From Semisulcospira habei (taxonomy: Eukaryota; Mollusca; Gastropoda; Semisulcospiridae): a DNA stretch of 64,000 bases. Positions 13,201 to 28,200 of this stretch are shown in pieces; position 1 is the first letter of the stretch; each line of letters begins with the position of its first letter. Location of the stretch: NCBI GenBank assembly GCA_036245525.1, contig BTPG01000001.1, forward strand, positions 220,648,320 through 220,712,319, read 5' to 3'. Made by a program: the position numbers and the translations under genes. The notes below the pieces were generated by a model that was not told the DNA's origin, searched no databases, and saw only the letters and a program-made list of their open reading frames with translations.

Positions 13201-16200
13201 ATATAATTGCTATGATAATGACTCCTGCTCCTAGATTCTTTTTTTCAGGGATACAAACAATTAACTATTAAGTTATGTGGTAGGAGTATGATACAATCAC
13301 ACCAGACGCATGCACGGAGGGTTCTTGTAAAGAAACTTCACTCAGCTGCAACTCATCACATGTGGCACAAGTTTGTAGAACACACTGGAGTAACAGTTCC
13401 AACAATATTTTATTCTCACGATGTACTCTCAGCACAACACCAGTGATGATTATTTCGCAGAAATGTGCGTATCTGACCCTTTAAAGCCACCTCTGATGCA
13501 CTAGTGTTCCGAGCTCTGCATCAGAATGACATACAATTTTTTCCTCTGACGCACTAACCTTTATCTTTATGCACCAGTGCATCATCGTGAACACGTTTCA
13601 TAGCCGCGCGTGCCGAGCAGAACAAAGCTTTTGTGAGAGCACCGAACGCCAACACAGCAACAGTACTGCATGCGCAGTATCCGTTCTGTTTGTGTGTGTG
13701 TTACAAAGTATGTGATCATGCATCTAAGACTTCATCATTTCTGTGACCCCCTGGGAAATCCTGCTGACCCTCTGGCAAAGTCTATAAACTTAATCTGCCG
13801 CGCTAGATCTGACCCCCTGTATTTAAGAAAAAAATCAACACTGTTCACTTTGGTACACTGTCTTTCTACAATGCATCCACATATTTCGTAACACGCTCTT
13901 TTATACTATTACAGATTTCCAGAACAATCCAGCAAACCATGCAACTTAACCAATCAGAATAGAAAACTTAATGAAAACTCATTATGATTAATATTCATTA
14001 AAAAGAACACTCTAGATTTCTCTACACTCGTTTACTAACATTTGGCACATTCGATAAAATGTTGCAAAATGTTGCCAACAACTTTGCCGTCATACTTGAG
14101 GTCACTTGAATAATCGCGCCCTTTCCAGAATGTTATAGGTCAAACGAGGTCAGACTTCAGCAACAATGTAACGAAAAGACGCATCATTTTAGCTACACAA
14201 CAGAAATCGACCACGATTCTCCAAGCAAAAGAAAATGAATCCTACTGAAAAGGTACGTAATTCTTAGCCAAAATAACTCAAATGAAAATCAGATCTTTCC
14301 TACGATCAACACACACATGCTCTCAAAAGAATAACACAACCACAAACGTAACAAATTATCATAAAGGACACAGTGTATGATTGATCCAATTCAGGATCGG
14401 TCCGTGGAGCAGCGGTAAAGGCGTCTGACACCAATTCTAAGATACCAGATTTCTGTGTCAGACTTTTCTCTATTAATTGTCACTGCCAATTTGGGTAGAC
14501 CGTCGTGGGGGGAGGGGGGAGGGTGGAGGGATACTCTGGCTCTTCCCCCGCCCCCCAAACTTTAGTACAGGTTTCAGGCCACTTTATACATTTCAAATAA
14601 AAGTGATCTGAATTTCCAAAAAGGATTATGATAGTCTCTGATCATTTAATAGTACCGAGGGACTCAAAAATGAAATAGCCTTTGATCCAGATGACAATGC
14701 TTGTCTGTGAGTTTTAATTTGTAATACAGAAAAACAATTACATTCTGATTCTATTTTGTAAGTATGCAGTATCACCCACAATGAACAAAAAAAGTGTTTC
14801 ATTGTGTAAACATTATTGCATGACAGTTGTGCCGACGCCTGTTCAGGATGCACTTGCTGTGTAGTCCAGAATGACATTAAGGTTACGTTCTTATTCCTAG
14901 GACTTTAATTACACTTTCTAAGCCATGCAGTTCCTGCCACCACAACCCACCCTACACCCCCTCCCCACCCCCCACGCCCCTCCCCACCCTACCACCCCCA
15001 CCCCTTTTGCACCCTCTTCTCTTCCCCTATCATCAAATAGTGGACTGACAAAGAAGTTTGCACTAAAGCACCCTGTGCTGCTCAGGTATAAATAAACATT
15101 TTAAAACTGGTGTGCAGTCAATAAATTGAATAGAAGTTAGCATTTTACAATGCATACTTTTTATCCCCCCCCCCCCCCCAAAAAAAAAAAAAAAAGTAAC
15201 ATTAAAAAAGTAACAATCATCTGACACAGATCTGTTTTTCTTTTGTGTGCATACATTACATACACTGGATAGTAAGGTCATGCACTGGATAGTAAGGTCA
15301 TAGTCATATACTGATAAAATCCCTTTAGTCTCTCATACATCTCATTTTCCTTTGTCACAGTTTGTGTTTATAGTTTTATAATACTGTTACGTTCACTGTA
15401 TCAGTTTCCCAAGGACAATGAGGTCATGGTCATATACCGATAAGATCGCTTTATTATGTACCCTGTAAAGTACCCCATGAAAATAAAAAGCTAGAGCGTA
15501 AAAATTTCTGATGGTTACTGGGTAGCTCCGAAAGGCTGCAGGGTCAAGCCCAGCAGAGGTACAAATTTGTTCAGATCCTATTCATTGAGCCGTCGTTGAA
15601 ATCACCATTGTGAGGGGCAGAAATTCAAAAAAATTAAGGTGATAGTGCTCACTGTAAAAAAAGCTAGACACAATGCCCAAGTTCTTCGTAAGTTCTTTTA
15701 AAGAACACAAGTACTTTTTTTTTTTCTTTTCTTCTTTTTTTAGTATTGTCATCATTGTTTTATGCAGTTATAATTGAACAGCCCAGCTTTGCATTTTCAG
15801 CTAGCCTGTTCTAAATGACTGTAGTAGGCATTCCTAATTTTCTGGGCAGGCTCACTATATATGTATCTTGAAACTGTACTGGGATGACATATATATATAT
15901 ATTTATTTATACATAGATCATTAATTTACATGCATGTTTCATGAAATAATTGTAAAGTCAGTATGTGGATGCACATCCCTGCTTTTATAAAGAATTTAAT
16001 AGCATTTAATAGGAGAGAGCGAAATGAGTTAATTTATTTTAATTTAAGGAACATACAGATGATGCAGTTTTTCTTAAATAAATCTGCGGACCCTCTATAA
16101 TGCTCAGATGGGGTCTGTGTACCCTCTAAAATTTATACCTGGGGGTCTACAGACCCTTTAAACTGTTGTGAAAACGGAAGCCCTGAGATGATCTTCCACT

Positions 16201-19200
16201 CTGTAAGTTTTGACTGTGCTGTGGTATGTATCGGCAACAACAATTTTGTATAAATTTACATGGTACATGACTTGCACAGTGACGTAGTTGATGGTGAATG
16301 AAGCAAGATACAAAAAGAACCATGGTGATCCGATAAATCATTCTCAAGATATAGCGTAAAATGTGCCCTTTAAAATGTCCATGTTTTGACCAAAAATCAT
16401 GAAATTTGGAGGAAAATGGCAACTTTGGGCTCCTGTATGACTCACACTATAAGCTGCACAGAGTCCAAACTAGAGCTACCACTGTGTAGATTGTGCCTAA
16501 TTTGTTCTGGGATTGTACTATGAACGCACATCTTGTGGCAGGCCGTTAAAAACTCAAAAATTTTGAAAATCTACCGTCATTTTAGCATGCGTGTTGGGTT
16601 TCAGTCGTTGAAAACTAATATCTCCTAGACCACTTAACCCTCTCAGTTCCAATGTGGCCCTACTGAAATATATATAGGAAGAGTTCTGTGCACATGAGTG
16701 TTTGTGTGAGTTATCCGAAGGTCAAGGTTACACAAGGTCAAAAATATATAATGAAATAAACATTTTCCCCAAGATTTTAACACTGATTTGGAAGCCTAGC
16801 ATGAATGTCTTATTATGAAACGCAACATTATGCTTCCAACAAGGCAACCTTTGATGACATTTTTTTACAATGATCAAGGTCACCAGAGGTCATCCAGTAC
16901 TTGAAAAGTAGTCAATGTATGTCAGAGTTTGAGACTACATATTATTATTTGCATCAGCTGACATGCATATTAATTCAGCTTAAAGCTTGAAAAGCATTTC
17001 TGTATGTTCCAATCTGGTTGACATCTGGCATCTCAAAGTCACAAAGGTCAAGTAATGTGCGAAAAGCAGTTATAGTTTGTCAGAGTGAAGTTTCTGAAAG
17101 GCTTTGTGGGTCAGATACAGCTAAACATGATATACTCTTTGTTTATAATGGGGCTTTCTTTGCAGACTGACAGATTTGACCGCAAGTGCAGGTCAAGATC
17201 AGAGATTAGCAAATTTGTCAAAATGAACATGTGTTTTGAGTGTTCCAGTATACTTTGTTATTTTTCTATGTTGGTGACTATATACGATAACAGTTTATAT
17301 ACACATCTATGTCAGTGACCTTGAGATGGGGTCAAGTTCACAGTTAATGTTATTCTTTTTCCATAGTATCTAGTTTGAGGCTGGTTGTGTTTCAGTGCAG
17401 GCGTTGATCAAAAATGGTACGTTAGAAAAACTAGCAACACACTCGTGAAAACTAGTCCAGATTTATGTTTTATCCCACCAAAGATCACATCCTTCCACCT
17501 TGAAAGTAGAGGGAGTGATGGTGGAGTCGCATGATTTGCCAAGTTGGTTTGTTTCGTTTGTCATTCGATGTTATGTGGAGTTTAGGTGGTGATTTCCATC
17601 ATTACCACTGGATCAGAGGAAGGTTTGTCCTACCTACAAGAACCCGGTCACAGCTACATGTTTTGTGGTTGCTATTGTTGTAAATCACTTTGCACAAAGC
17701 ATGCCTTTAAAAGCACTGGGCGATCTGATCCATGTTTGACATGATGATAGTTCATTTGGGAAAAAAGGCAAGGTCACGAACACAGCACCGATATTTGTTG
17801 CAATTAGTCTGTAACACTCCCCGGCCAGTCCCTCATCTTCTCATTGTTAGCAATCATAATTGGTGCCCTCCATTTTGCCTTATCCATCTTTTTTGAACGA
17901 CTTGTTATATTATGTGCGCTTTTATGTTAGTAGCCTTGTACTTTTATATGTTAGTAGCTTTGTACCTTTAGCAGAGTTGTACCTTTGGGCAGTGGGCAGA
18001 TGTTCACATCTGCACGGGACATAGACGACCCCGCCCTCCATGAGTCGCCTGCTGCCTTGCAGGCCTGGCCGCTTGGCTGCGGAAAGGCTAAGGGAGGAAA
18101 CCCCTGACATCAAAGCCCCCGTGTCTCCGGGGAAGGCTTTTGAGCCAGAGACTAGGACAAGGACAGTCTATAAAACCTACGACCCGAGGACCTCGATGCC
18201 ATCGTCCCAGCTTGCTAGGACATGGCAGATGAACCAAGGGTTTAAAGGGTGGGGCCAGTACTGCGCACACTGCACTCCACCAAAAAGCTCCACCGCGGAG
18301 GCTTTAGGAAACGTCCACGGACCATGACACTGACCATTCCAAGTCCTGTAGCGACGGGCGAGGGGCGAAACGGCAGGTGAAAGATGTCACTGGAAGCCGC
18401 AGTCTCAAACCTGCATACAGGCGGTTCAGGATATTGGTCGCCTGATGTTGACCTGGCGATGACAACATCACTCGGCACACCCTGAACGACCAAGCAGCCT
18501 TCTCTAGGGACAGCACTGCATGCTCCACACGGAGAGGGGCCTAGAAAAGGTGGCCTAACCAAAGCTCGTCCCCTCGCAACCCCAGTTGGCTAGCCGCGGT
18601 CAACGGGCATCTTCTCCTGCGGTCAAAAAACAAGAAAGAATAACGGATCCAATCTCATGACGACCACGACCGGACTCAACGTAGCATGCTGGAACGTCCG
18701 AACCATGCTCGACAAAGCAGACAGCGGACGCCCTGAACGTCGCTCCGCCCTCATTGCCCATGAATTGCGGAGGTTAAACATCGACATTGCCGCGCTCAGC
18801 GAAGTACGCCTTCCGGACGAAGGCAGCCTCCAAGAACTTGGTGCTGGGTACACCCTCTACTGGTCAGGCAGGCCTGCATCAGAAAGACGGCTCTCAGGCG
18901 TGGGTTTCATGGTCAAGACATCCATTGCGACTAAGCTGGAAAACCTACCAACGGGCCACTCAGACCGCATCATGTCCATGCGCCTCCCACTGAGACACCA
19001 GCAACACGTCACCCTTCTCAGTGTGTACTCCCCAACCCTCCTGGCAGAGCCTGCTGAAAAGGACAAGTTTTACACTGACCTGCGCAGCCTCCTACAGAGT
19101 ACCCCTGCAGACGACAAAGTCATCATCCTTGGCGACTTCAACGCCAGAGTGGGCCAGGACTCTGAAGCCTGGAAAGGAGTCCTCGGCAAGCATGGCGTGG

Positions 19201-22200
19201 GGAACTGCAATGACAATGGCCGCCTACTGTTGGAGTTCTGTGCGGAGCAGCAACTGGTCATCACCAACACTACTTTTCAGCAAAAGGACAGTCGAAAGAC
19301 CACCTGGATGCATCCTCGCTCCAAACACTGGCACCTTATCGACTATGTCCTAGTGCGTCAGAGGGACCGCAGTGACGTCCTCCTCACCAGAGTGATGCCC
19401 AGCGCAGAGTGCCACACTGACCACCGCCTTGTCCGCTGCAAACTCAGGCTCCACTTCAAGCCAAAACCCAAGAAATGGGGGCCCCCCAAGAGAAAGCTTG
19501 ATGTTGCCAGCCTTCAGCATGACGATGTGAAAGCTGCCTTTCAGACAGATTTACAGCGCAGGCTCAAAGACACAGCGGACCCAGTAGACTCCTCCCCTGA
19601 AACACTTTGGGAACAACTGAAAACTGCTATTGCAAAATCCTCTGCAGAAGTCTTGGGTTTCGCCAGAAAGAAGAACAAAGACTGGTTTGACGAAAACGAT
19701 GTAGAGATCCAGGAACACCTAGCAAAAAAAAGAGCCGCCCATCAGGCCCACCTAGCCCAGCCTTCCTGCCCTGTGAAGAAGTCTGCCTTCCGCCTCATCT
19801 GCAGCAGTCTCCAGCGCAAGCTCAGAGATCTCCAGAATGAGTGGTGGACCAGACTTGCACAGAGGACCCAGCTTTGCGCTGACAATGGTGACTACAGGGG
19901 CTTCTACGAAGCACTGAAAGCAGTGTATGGCCCCAGGCACCTGGAACAAAGTCCTCTGCGAAGCGCGAATGGCCAGGCACTCCTCACAGATAATACCTCC
20001 ATCTTGAACCGCTGGTCGGAATACTTTCAGAGCCTCTTCAGCGCTGAGCGCACTGTTCAAGAAGCAGTCGTCCTACAAATCCCACACCTCCCAGTAAAGG
20101 TTGAATTGGACGAACCGCCCACCGCTGAAGAGACCCTCACAGCCATCCACCAGCTCAAGAGTGGCAAAGCAGCAGGCATTGATGGAATACCGCCAGAGAT
20201 CTGGAAACATGGAGGCACAGCACTGCACAACAAGCTCCATGACCTCTTTCTCTGCTGCTGGGAGGAAGGAACACTACCAAAAGATCTCCGTGATGCAGTC
20301 GTTATCACCCTGTACAAGAACAAAGGCGAGAAGTCTGACTGTTCCAACTATCGGGGAATTACCCTGCTGTCCATTGCTGGGAAAATCCTTGCAAGGCTGC
20401 TCCTGAATCGGCTGGTACCTGCCATCGCTGAAGACCAACTCCCAGGGGGCCAGTGTGGCTTCAGAGCAAACAGGAGCACCACCGATATGGTCTTTGTGCT
20501 GAGACAGCTACAGGAGAAGTGCTGCGAGCAGAACAAAGGGCTGTACGTAACATTTGTCGACCTAACAAAAGCGTTCGACACTGTAAGCAGGCAAGGCATG
20601 TGGCAGATCCTGGAGCGACTTGGCTGTCCCCCAAAGTTCCTCAACATGATTGTCCAGCTACACGAGGACCAGCAAGGCCAGGTCAGACTCAACAATGACC
20701 TCTCAGAACCATTCCCTATTCTCAACGGCGTAAAGCAGGGCTGCGTGCTGGCACCGACCCTCTTCACCATCTTTTTTAGCATGATGTTGAAGCAGGCCAC
20801 AGTGGACCTCGATGATGACGATGCAGTGTACATCAGGTATCGTCTCGATGGCAGCCTGTTCAACCTCAGACGACTGCAGGCCCACACGAAAACCCTAGAC
20901 CAATTGATTCGTGAGCTGCTTTTTGCTGATGATGCTGCCCTCGTTGCACACACAGAGAGAGCCCTGCAGCGCATCACGTCTTGCTTCGCAGATGCTGCCC
21001 AGCTCTTTGGACTCGAGGTCAGTCTGAAAAAGACAGAGGTCCTCCATCAGCCGGCACCCAAGACAGTGTATCGCCCTCCTCACATCACCATTGGCGAGTC
21101 TGAACTAAAGTCAGTGCACCAGTTTACCTACCTTGGCTGCATTATCACGTCGGACGCCAAGCTGGACAAGGAGCTTGACAGCAGGCTGGCAAAAGCGAAC
21201 AGCGCTTTCGGGCGACTTTTCAAGCGGGTGTGGCACAATCAACAGCTGAAAACAGGCACCAAGATCAGTGTGTACAGAGCTGTGGTCCTCACCACCCTGC
21301 TGTATGGTTCCGAGTCCTGGGCCCTCTACCGCAGCCAACTACGACTCCTCGAACGCTTCCACCAGCGCTGCCTGCGTACCATCCTGGGCATTCACTGGAG
21401 TGACTATGTCACCAATGTCGAGGTCCTTGAACAGGCTGAAACTGTGAGCATCGAGGCTTTGCTGCTGCGGACACAGCTCCGCTGGGCGGGGCATGTCTCC
21501 AGGATGGAGGATCATTGCCTACCAAAGATCACACTGTTCGGCGAGCTTGCTACTGGACACCGTGACAGAGGGGCACCAAAGAAGAGATACAAAGACTGTT
21601 TCAAGAAGTCACTTAGTGCCTGCCAAATCGACCACCACCAGTGGTCTTCGCTTGCTGCGGACCGTGACACCTGGCGCTCCACCATTTACAAGGCAGCTGT
21701 ATCCTTTGAGGACTCTCACAGAGCTAGCCTTAAGGACAAGCGGCTCAGGAGAAAAAACAGAGATGCCGCAGCTCAGAACCCTAGCCATACCTTCCCCTGC
21801 AGCCACTGCGGTCGAACCTGCCTGTCTCGGATTGGCCTCCGCAGCCACGAACAAGCCTGCAGACATCGTGGTCAACTCCTATAAAATCTTCGTTCGCGAA
21901 GTCAAGCCAAGAGAAGCCAAGAATAGCATGCTGATTTAGCCAGCCTACGCTACCAGGGTTGCAAAAATAATGGGATGGAACTCTACTCTTCCTTTTGATA
22001 ATAATAATAATAAAGAGGATTTATAAGGCGCCCCAAGGTCACCCTGGTCAGCCCCACGGGGTGGGTTTTCCCTTCTATTTTGGGGCATGCGTTTCTGTCT
22101 ACACTTGGTCCATTCACCTGTATTTTCCTTTTTTAAACTCTCCCTACTGTCTGCGCTGCCTGTAGCTATTGATATTGGATGTGTGTTGCTAAATGGTCTT

Positions 22201-25200
22201 AGGTTTATTTAGCATATTAGACTGGCTGGCGACATATATATTCAATATTCTGTTTAGTTTGTTTTTTTCACAAGCAGTGCAGGCACGTCCTGAGAAAGTC
22301 TTGTTGCTGTCGGGACATTCCTCGCACTGGGACCATATGGCGTTGAGGTGCGTCCCCTGGGTGGTGGATAGGGGGGTCCCTTGCGAGAGGGGTGCACCGA
22401 ATGAAATAAGGTGCCGTGAACCAACATGGTCTAAGGGAAGGTGACCCCGACAGAAAACCCCTGGTCCTCCTAGTAAGGGGGTTGGGCATGGGGGTAGCTT
22501 CCCCACCCTGCAAATAAGGAAATAGCTACAAAAACGCAGACGAAAAGACAAACAGCAATTCCTTTCCTGAAGGAGGAAGGTTCTTCTACCAGAAGATTTA
22601 TGACATCCTGTGGTGAAAGCCGGAAGTCTTCAGATACCACAGGACCGAGCTGCCTCTCTCTATCCAGGGACACAACCATGGGCACATGGAATGTCAAGAC
22701 CATGTACCAGAGCGGCAAGGCCGCCCAGATAGCAGCGGAAATGCAAAAGTACAACCTTTCCCTGCTAGGTATCAGTGAAGCCAGATGAACGCAGTCTGGC
22801 CAGAAAAGGCTGTTAAGTGGGGAGATGATTCTGTATTCAGGTCATGAAGAGGAGAATGCGCCCCATACAGAAGGAGTAGCATTCATGCTGTCACCGGTGG
22901 CACAGAGAGCGCTGATGGGCTGGGAACCTCTTGGGCCAAGAATTATCACAGCAGCCTTTAGAACCAAGAAAAAGATCAAGCTGAACGTCATCCAGTGTTA
23001 TGCGCCCACTAATGACAGTGACGAGGAAGAGAAACAAGAGTTTTACGACCGACTCCAGAGTGCTGTGGACAAATGTGCGGAGCGAGACATCACCATCGTC
23101 ATGGGCGATTTTAATGCCAAAATAGGGGAGGACAACACCGGATACGAAGAAATCGATGGGGAGACAGGGACTAGGGGAGATAATAATAATAATTATGGTA
23201 TTTATAATGCACTTATCTTATAATAATTATAACTCTAAGCGCGCACTCACAACTCACGCACGCATGCGCACGCTTTAGACGACTCACGTACCACAAATAG
23301 TGAAATACATTACGACAGTCAGCTTGGGGTGGGGAGTGTGGTGGTATAATGCTAGAACTGTTGAAAGAGGTGAGTTTTGAGGGCGGACTGGAAGAAGGAG
23401 AGAGAGTGTTTCTGATGGAGAGAGAGTGGGAGAGTGTTCCAGGTGGATGGTGTGTATACTGAGAAGGAGCGGGGGCCGAAAGTGCTGAGTTTGGTGCCGG
23501 GGATGTGGAGGTGGAGAGGGTCGGAGGTGGAGCGGAGGGAGCGGGGAGGAGTGTACGGGTGAAGTAAGTTTGAGAGATAGGCAGGAGCGCAGTTGTTCAG
23601 GGATTTGTAGCAGAGGGACAGAATCTTGTATTGGATGCGTTGGGGGATGGGAAGTCAGTGAAGGAGTTTGAGCAGGGGAGTGATGTGGTCGGATCTTTTC
23701 TTTCTGAGGACGAGGTGGGCAGCATTGTTCTGGATGCGCTGGAGAGTGAGAGTGGTGGAGTGAGGGAGGCCGGAAAGGAGAGAGTTGCAGAAGTCGATGC
23801 AAGATAGTATGAGAGAGACAGCAAATTTGGTGGCAGCTTCGGTAGTGAGGTATTTTCTGATCTGACTGATGCGGCGGAGGTGAAAATAGCATGCCTGGGC
23901 TGTGGCGGAGACGAAGCTGGTCATGGAAAGAGAGGAATCGAGGATGACGCTGAGGTTTTTGGCCGAGTCAGAGAGGGAGATGGGGGTGCTGTGGAGTTGA
24001 AGGTTGAGAGAGGGAGGGAGCTGGGAAAGTTTCTGGCGAGTGCCTACCAGCATGGCTTCCATTTTGTCATTCAGTTTAAGCTTGTTTGCTGTCATCCAGT
24101 TTTTCACGTCTTCTTATCAGTCAGCCATGTGAGTCAGTAGTGACAGTCAGCCGTGTGAGTCAGTAGTGACTGAGTGTTGTCGAGTTTGTCTTTGTCTAGT
24201 AGTTGTGAGATGAGTGAGAATGGGGGAGAGGTTTGTAGACTTTTGTGCTCTAAACAAACTTGTCATTGGAGGCAGCATCTTCCCACACAGAAGAATACAT
24301 AAAGCAACTTGGGTCTCACCTGACCATACTACAGAGAACCAAATAGACCATATCTGCATTAGCAAGAAATTCAAGATGTTCGAGTGAGGAGGGGAGCAGA
24401 TGTCGCCTCAGACCACCATCTGTTTACCTTAAGAATAATGCTCAAGTTAAGGAAAAGCCGCACAGAGACAACAAGAAGACAGCGCTATAATGTAGGCCTC
24501 CTGAGAGAGACTGGAGTGAGAGAAGAGTTCAAACTGGTGCTGTCCAACCAGTTTCAAGCGCTACAGGAGCTAGTAAATGAAGAGGAGGCGGTCGCCACAG
24601 AGCCGCAGTGGAAGGCAGTTAGAGAGGCACTGAACTCAACCTGCAAAGACACTGTAGGGTTCAGGAAACACCATCACAAGGACTGACTGTCGGCACAGAC
24701 CTTGAAGAAGATGGAAGTGAGAAAGCAGAAGAAAGCATTTGTCAACAACAGTCGCACGAGAGCAGCCAAAGCAAGGGCACAGGAGGAATACTCGGAAGCC
24801 AACCGCGAGGTGAAGAGGAGTATCAGGGCAGACAAGAGGGCCTACACAGACAGCCTGGCAGCAGAGGCATAAAAGGCAGCAGGCAGCGGCAACATGAAAC
24901 AGCTCTAAGACATTACCAGAAGATTGTCGGGCAAGTATGGCCATACAGAAAGACCAGTAAAAGACAAAGAAGGCAAGCCTATTGCAGACAGAGCAGACCA
25001 ACTCGACAGATGGGCCGAGTATTTTGAAGAGTTACTGAACAGGCCCAGCCCAGCCGACCCCCCCAGACATCCAGCCAGCAGAGACCGACCTACCCATCAG
25101 CTGTGACAGACCCAGCTGGGAAGAGATCAGAAGAGCACTGGCATTTTTGAAGAACGGCAAAGCAGCAGGGCCAGATGGCATCCCAGCGGAGTCTCTGAAA

Positions 25201-28200
25201 GCAGACCTAGAGACAACAGTAGAGATGCTGTACCCACTGTTTGGAAAGATCTGGGAAGAGGAGGTGATGCCGGCTGACTGGAAGGAGGGGTACCTAATCA
25301 TGCTTCCCAAGAAAGGCAACCTCAGCAAGTGTTCCAACTACAGAGGAATCACCTTGCTGTCAGTACCAGGAAAGGTCTTCAACAGGATCATCCTGGAGAG
25401 AATGAAGAGCTCCGTTGAAACCCAGCTGAGAGACCAGCAAGCAGGATTCAGGAAAAATCGATCATGTACAGACCAGATCACCACTGTCCGCATCATCGTG
25501 GAACAGTCTCTGGAGTGGAGCTCCCCGCTGTACGTCAACTTTGTGGATTACGAGAAAGCATTTGACAGCGTGGACCGAGAGACTCTGTGGAAACTCCTAC
25601 GACACTTCGGTGTACCCACAAAGCTCATCCGCCTGATCAAGAGCAGCTATGATGGCTTGACATGTCGCGTGATCCACGAAGGGCAGTTCACCAGGGAGTT
25701 CCAGGTCAGAACCGGTGTCAGGCAGGGGTGTTTGCTGTCTCCGTTCCTCTTCCTACTGGCCGTAGACTGGGTCATGAAGAAGACCACAGAGCACAGACGA
25801 AGTGGAATACAGTGGACACTGTGGACACAGCTTGATGACCTCGATTTTGCAGACGACTTGGCTTTACTGTCCCACACTCATCAACAAATGCAGGAAAGAC
25901 CACAAGGCTTGCTGACATCTTGTCCCAAGTGGGCCTCACCATCCACAAACAGAAAACAAAGACAATGAGGCTGAACGCAACCAGGGAAGAACCAGTCTTG
26001 CTTGCTGGCACCCCGTTGGAGGAGGTGGAGTCCTTCACCTATCTCGGGAGCATCATAGACAAAAAAGGCGGCACTGATGCAGATGTCAGAGCACGAATCG
26101 GTAAAGCCAGAGCAGCCTTTCTCCAGTTGAAAAAAGTGTGAGTTCCAGAGCGCTGTCACAACACACCAAAGTCCGGATTTTCAACTCAAACGTAAAAGCA
26201 ATTCTCCTATATGGAGCAGAGATTTGGAGATTGACAAAAACCACAGTCAACAGAATACAGATCTTCATAAACAGTTGCCTTAGAAGAATTTTGAAAATCC
26301 ACTGGCCAGAGAAGATCAGCAACATCAGACTCTGGGAGAGAACAGAGCAGATAACAGCAGAGAATGAAATTGGGCTAAGAAGATGGAGATGGATTGGTCA
26401 CAGTCTGAGAAAGCCAGCTTCCAGTATCACTACCCAGGCATTGTCATGGAACCCCCAGGGGAAAAGGAAAAGAGGCAGGCCAAGAAACACCTAGCGTCGA
26501 GACCTCCAAGCAGACATCAAGAGACTGGGAACCACCTGGAGTAAAATCGAAGGAGAAGCACAGGACAGGAGTCGCTGGAGGTCTCTCGTTGACGGCCTAT
26601 ACCTGGGGAGGGGTGACAGGCATAAGTAAGTGAGTGTCGGGACATTAAGCAATGTACAACTAATTATAAGGCGCCTACACCAGTGGATCAGCCACAGATG
26701 CAGTTCAGAATGGAGGGGCTGGGTTGTACATTCAGTACCCAAACGGAAAATGGCAGGCAGTGGCAGTACGAACAGGCCTTCACTGCACACATTACAGAGC
26801 TGAGGTGGAAGCTGTGGTCCGCTGCAAACACCTTTAGTGGCACTGCAGACCCTGATGCCCAGATTGTCTTCCTGATTGGTACCATGTCTGTCCTTGAGGC
26901 AGCAACAACAAGCAAACTGCCACATCTACAAGAGGCACTGCAAAACATCAGTGCACCAGACTAGTGCTGCAGTGGATCCCTTCACACTGTGGCATCTACA
27001 GCAATGAAGAAGCTGACAAAATGGCAAAAGTGGGCGCAGAGAAAGAACAAGACGAAAATGAAGTCAGCTTCACAGAAATGAAGACCATCATTAAGTCTTT
27101 GTACAGACCTCCACAACGGCCCCTAGACAGTTACCATCAGCTGCTCAGACAAGAGCAGGTGACCATCTTCCGTCTGAGGACCGGGCACAACTGACTCAAT
27201 TTCCACCTTCACAGATGCTCCCACCTCATGCCATCTCCCCTGTGCCCTTGTGGAGAAGCAGAGCAGACCACAGAGCACATCATCCAGGACTGTGGGAACC
27301 ACCAGCTGCTGAGGGAAGAGATATGGCCGAAGCCCGCCACTCTACAAGAGAAACTGTACGGGCCTGTGGAGGTGCTACAGAAGACCACATATTTCATTTT
27401 GAGAGCCAAACTCCAAGTGTGACGGCGTTCGAGAAGAAGAAAAAGATTATAAGGCGCTATACATGGTAAGATACTCTAGGTGCCGTTAATGTGAACAAGA
27501 AAAATATTACACAAAAAGTGACAAACCAAAACCACATGTACAAATTACACAAAAGAACAGAAAAAATTAATGACTAAATACATTAACACTGACAGTCAAG
27601 ATGGGAAAAGATGTGTTTTAAGACTGCATTCAAAACTGGACTCACTGTCTCAAGGATTTAGGGAGATCATTCCAGACTGATGGACCCTGTTAAGACAAAA
27701 AAATCTCTGCCCAAATCCGTTAGTCCTTACTGTAGGAATCCGAAGCATGTTATTGTCAGAAGAACTGCACAACTGCCTGGAAGCGATATAATGGTGAAGG
27801 AGCTCTGAGAGGTAAGTGGGTCCAGTGCCAAAAAGGGAAACATGACAAATGGACAAGACTTTGTGTTTAACTCTCTCCTTGACTGGCAACCAGTGGAGAG
27901 TGAGCAGGATGACATGGTCTGACATTTTTGCTTTCATGACGAGATGTGCGGTTGAATTTTGGACTCTCTGGAGCCGATGAAGTAGATACTGCAGGCATCT
28001 ACATATTATAGCGAGTTGGCATTGTCAATGTGAGACAGAACAAATGCACAAACCAGAGTTTTTGTAGCCTCAGAGGTAAGGAACTGTCTAATGGGGCTTA
28101 TACTAATGATACAACGCATCTCCAAATAGATTGCCCTGCAAATGTTTATCACCTGTTTATCCATGGACAAGTCGTGCTCAATTGCACCACCCAGGTTCTT

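Larger units (their letters stand above)
22320..26634 (+). mobile_element. RTE-like LINE (decayed), itself interrupted
   Basis: It is flanked by the perfect 12-bp duplication TGTCGGGACATT (22308-22319 and 26635-26646) and splits a SINE-like element. It contains a structured 5' leader, endonuclease and reverse transcriptase remnants, and the short tail CATAAGTAAGTGAG typical of RTE-type elements that end in tetranucleotide repeats rather than poly(A). A CR1/L2 copy is inserted at 23182-24206. Confidence 0.88.
22033..26663 (+). mobile_element. SINE-like/RTE-tail element, split by a LINE
   Basis: The parts 22033-22319 and 26647-26663 together match the intact copy at 42023-42390 (GTCAGCCCCAC..GGTGGGTTTTCC, GTGTGTTGCTAAATGGTCT, CACAAGCAGTGCAGGCACGT, GTCGGGAC.TTAAGCAATGTACAAC). 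The composite is flanked by TTATAAGGCGCC at 22021-22032 and 26664-26675, a 12-bp target-site duplication. No coding frame is present. Confidence 0.8.

Noticed and set aside
18040..18327. ORF1 of the intact LINE
   Set aside because: A 95-codon frame in the GC-rich leader with no coiled coil, RRM or zinc knuckle; more likely 5' UTR.
22323..22380. HDV-like ribozyme at the 5' end of the RTE-like LINE
   Set aside because: CGCAC/GTGCG, GGGACC/GGTCCC and CCCCT/AGGGG pair in an HDV-like order exactly at the element start. However, no P3 hairpin is visible and the last hairpin abuts the following strand, leaving no room for the catalytic C and J4/2.
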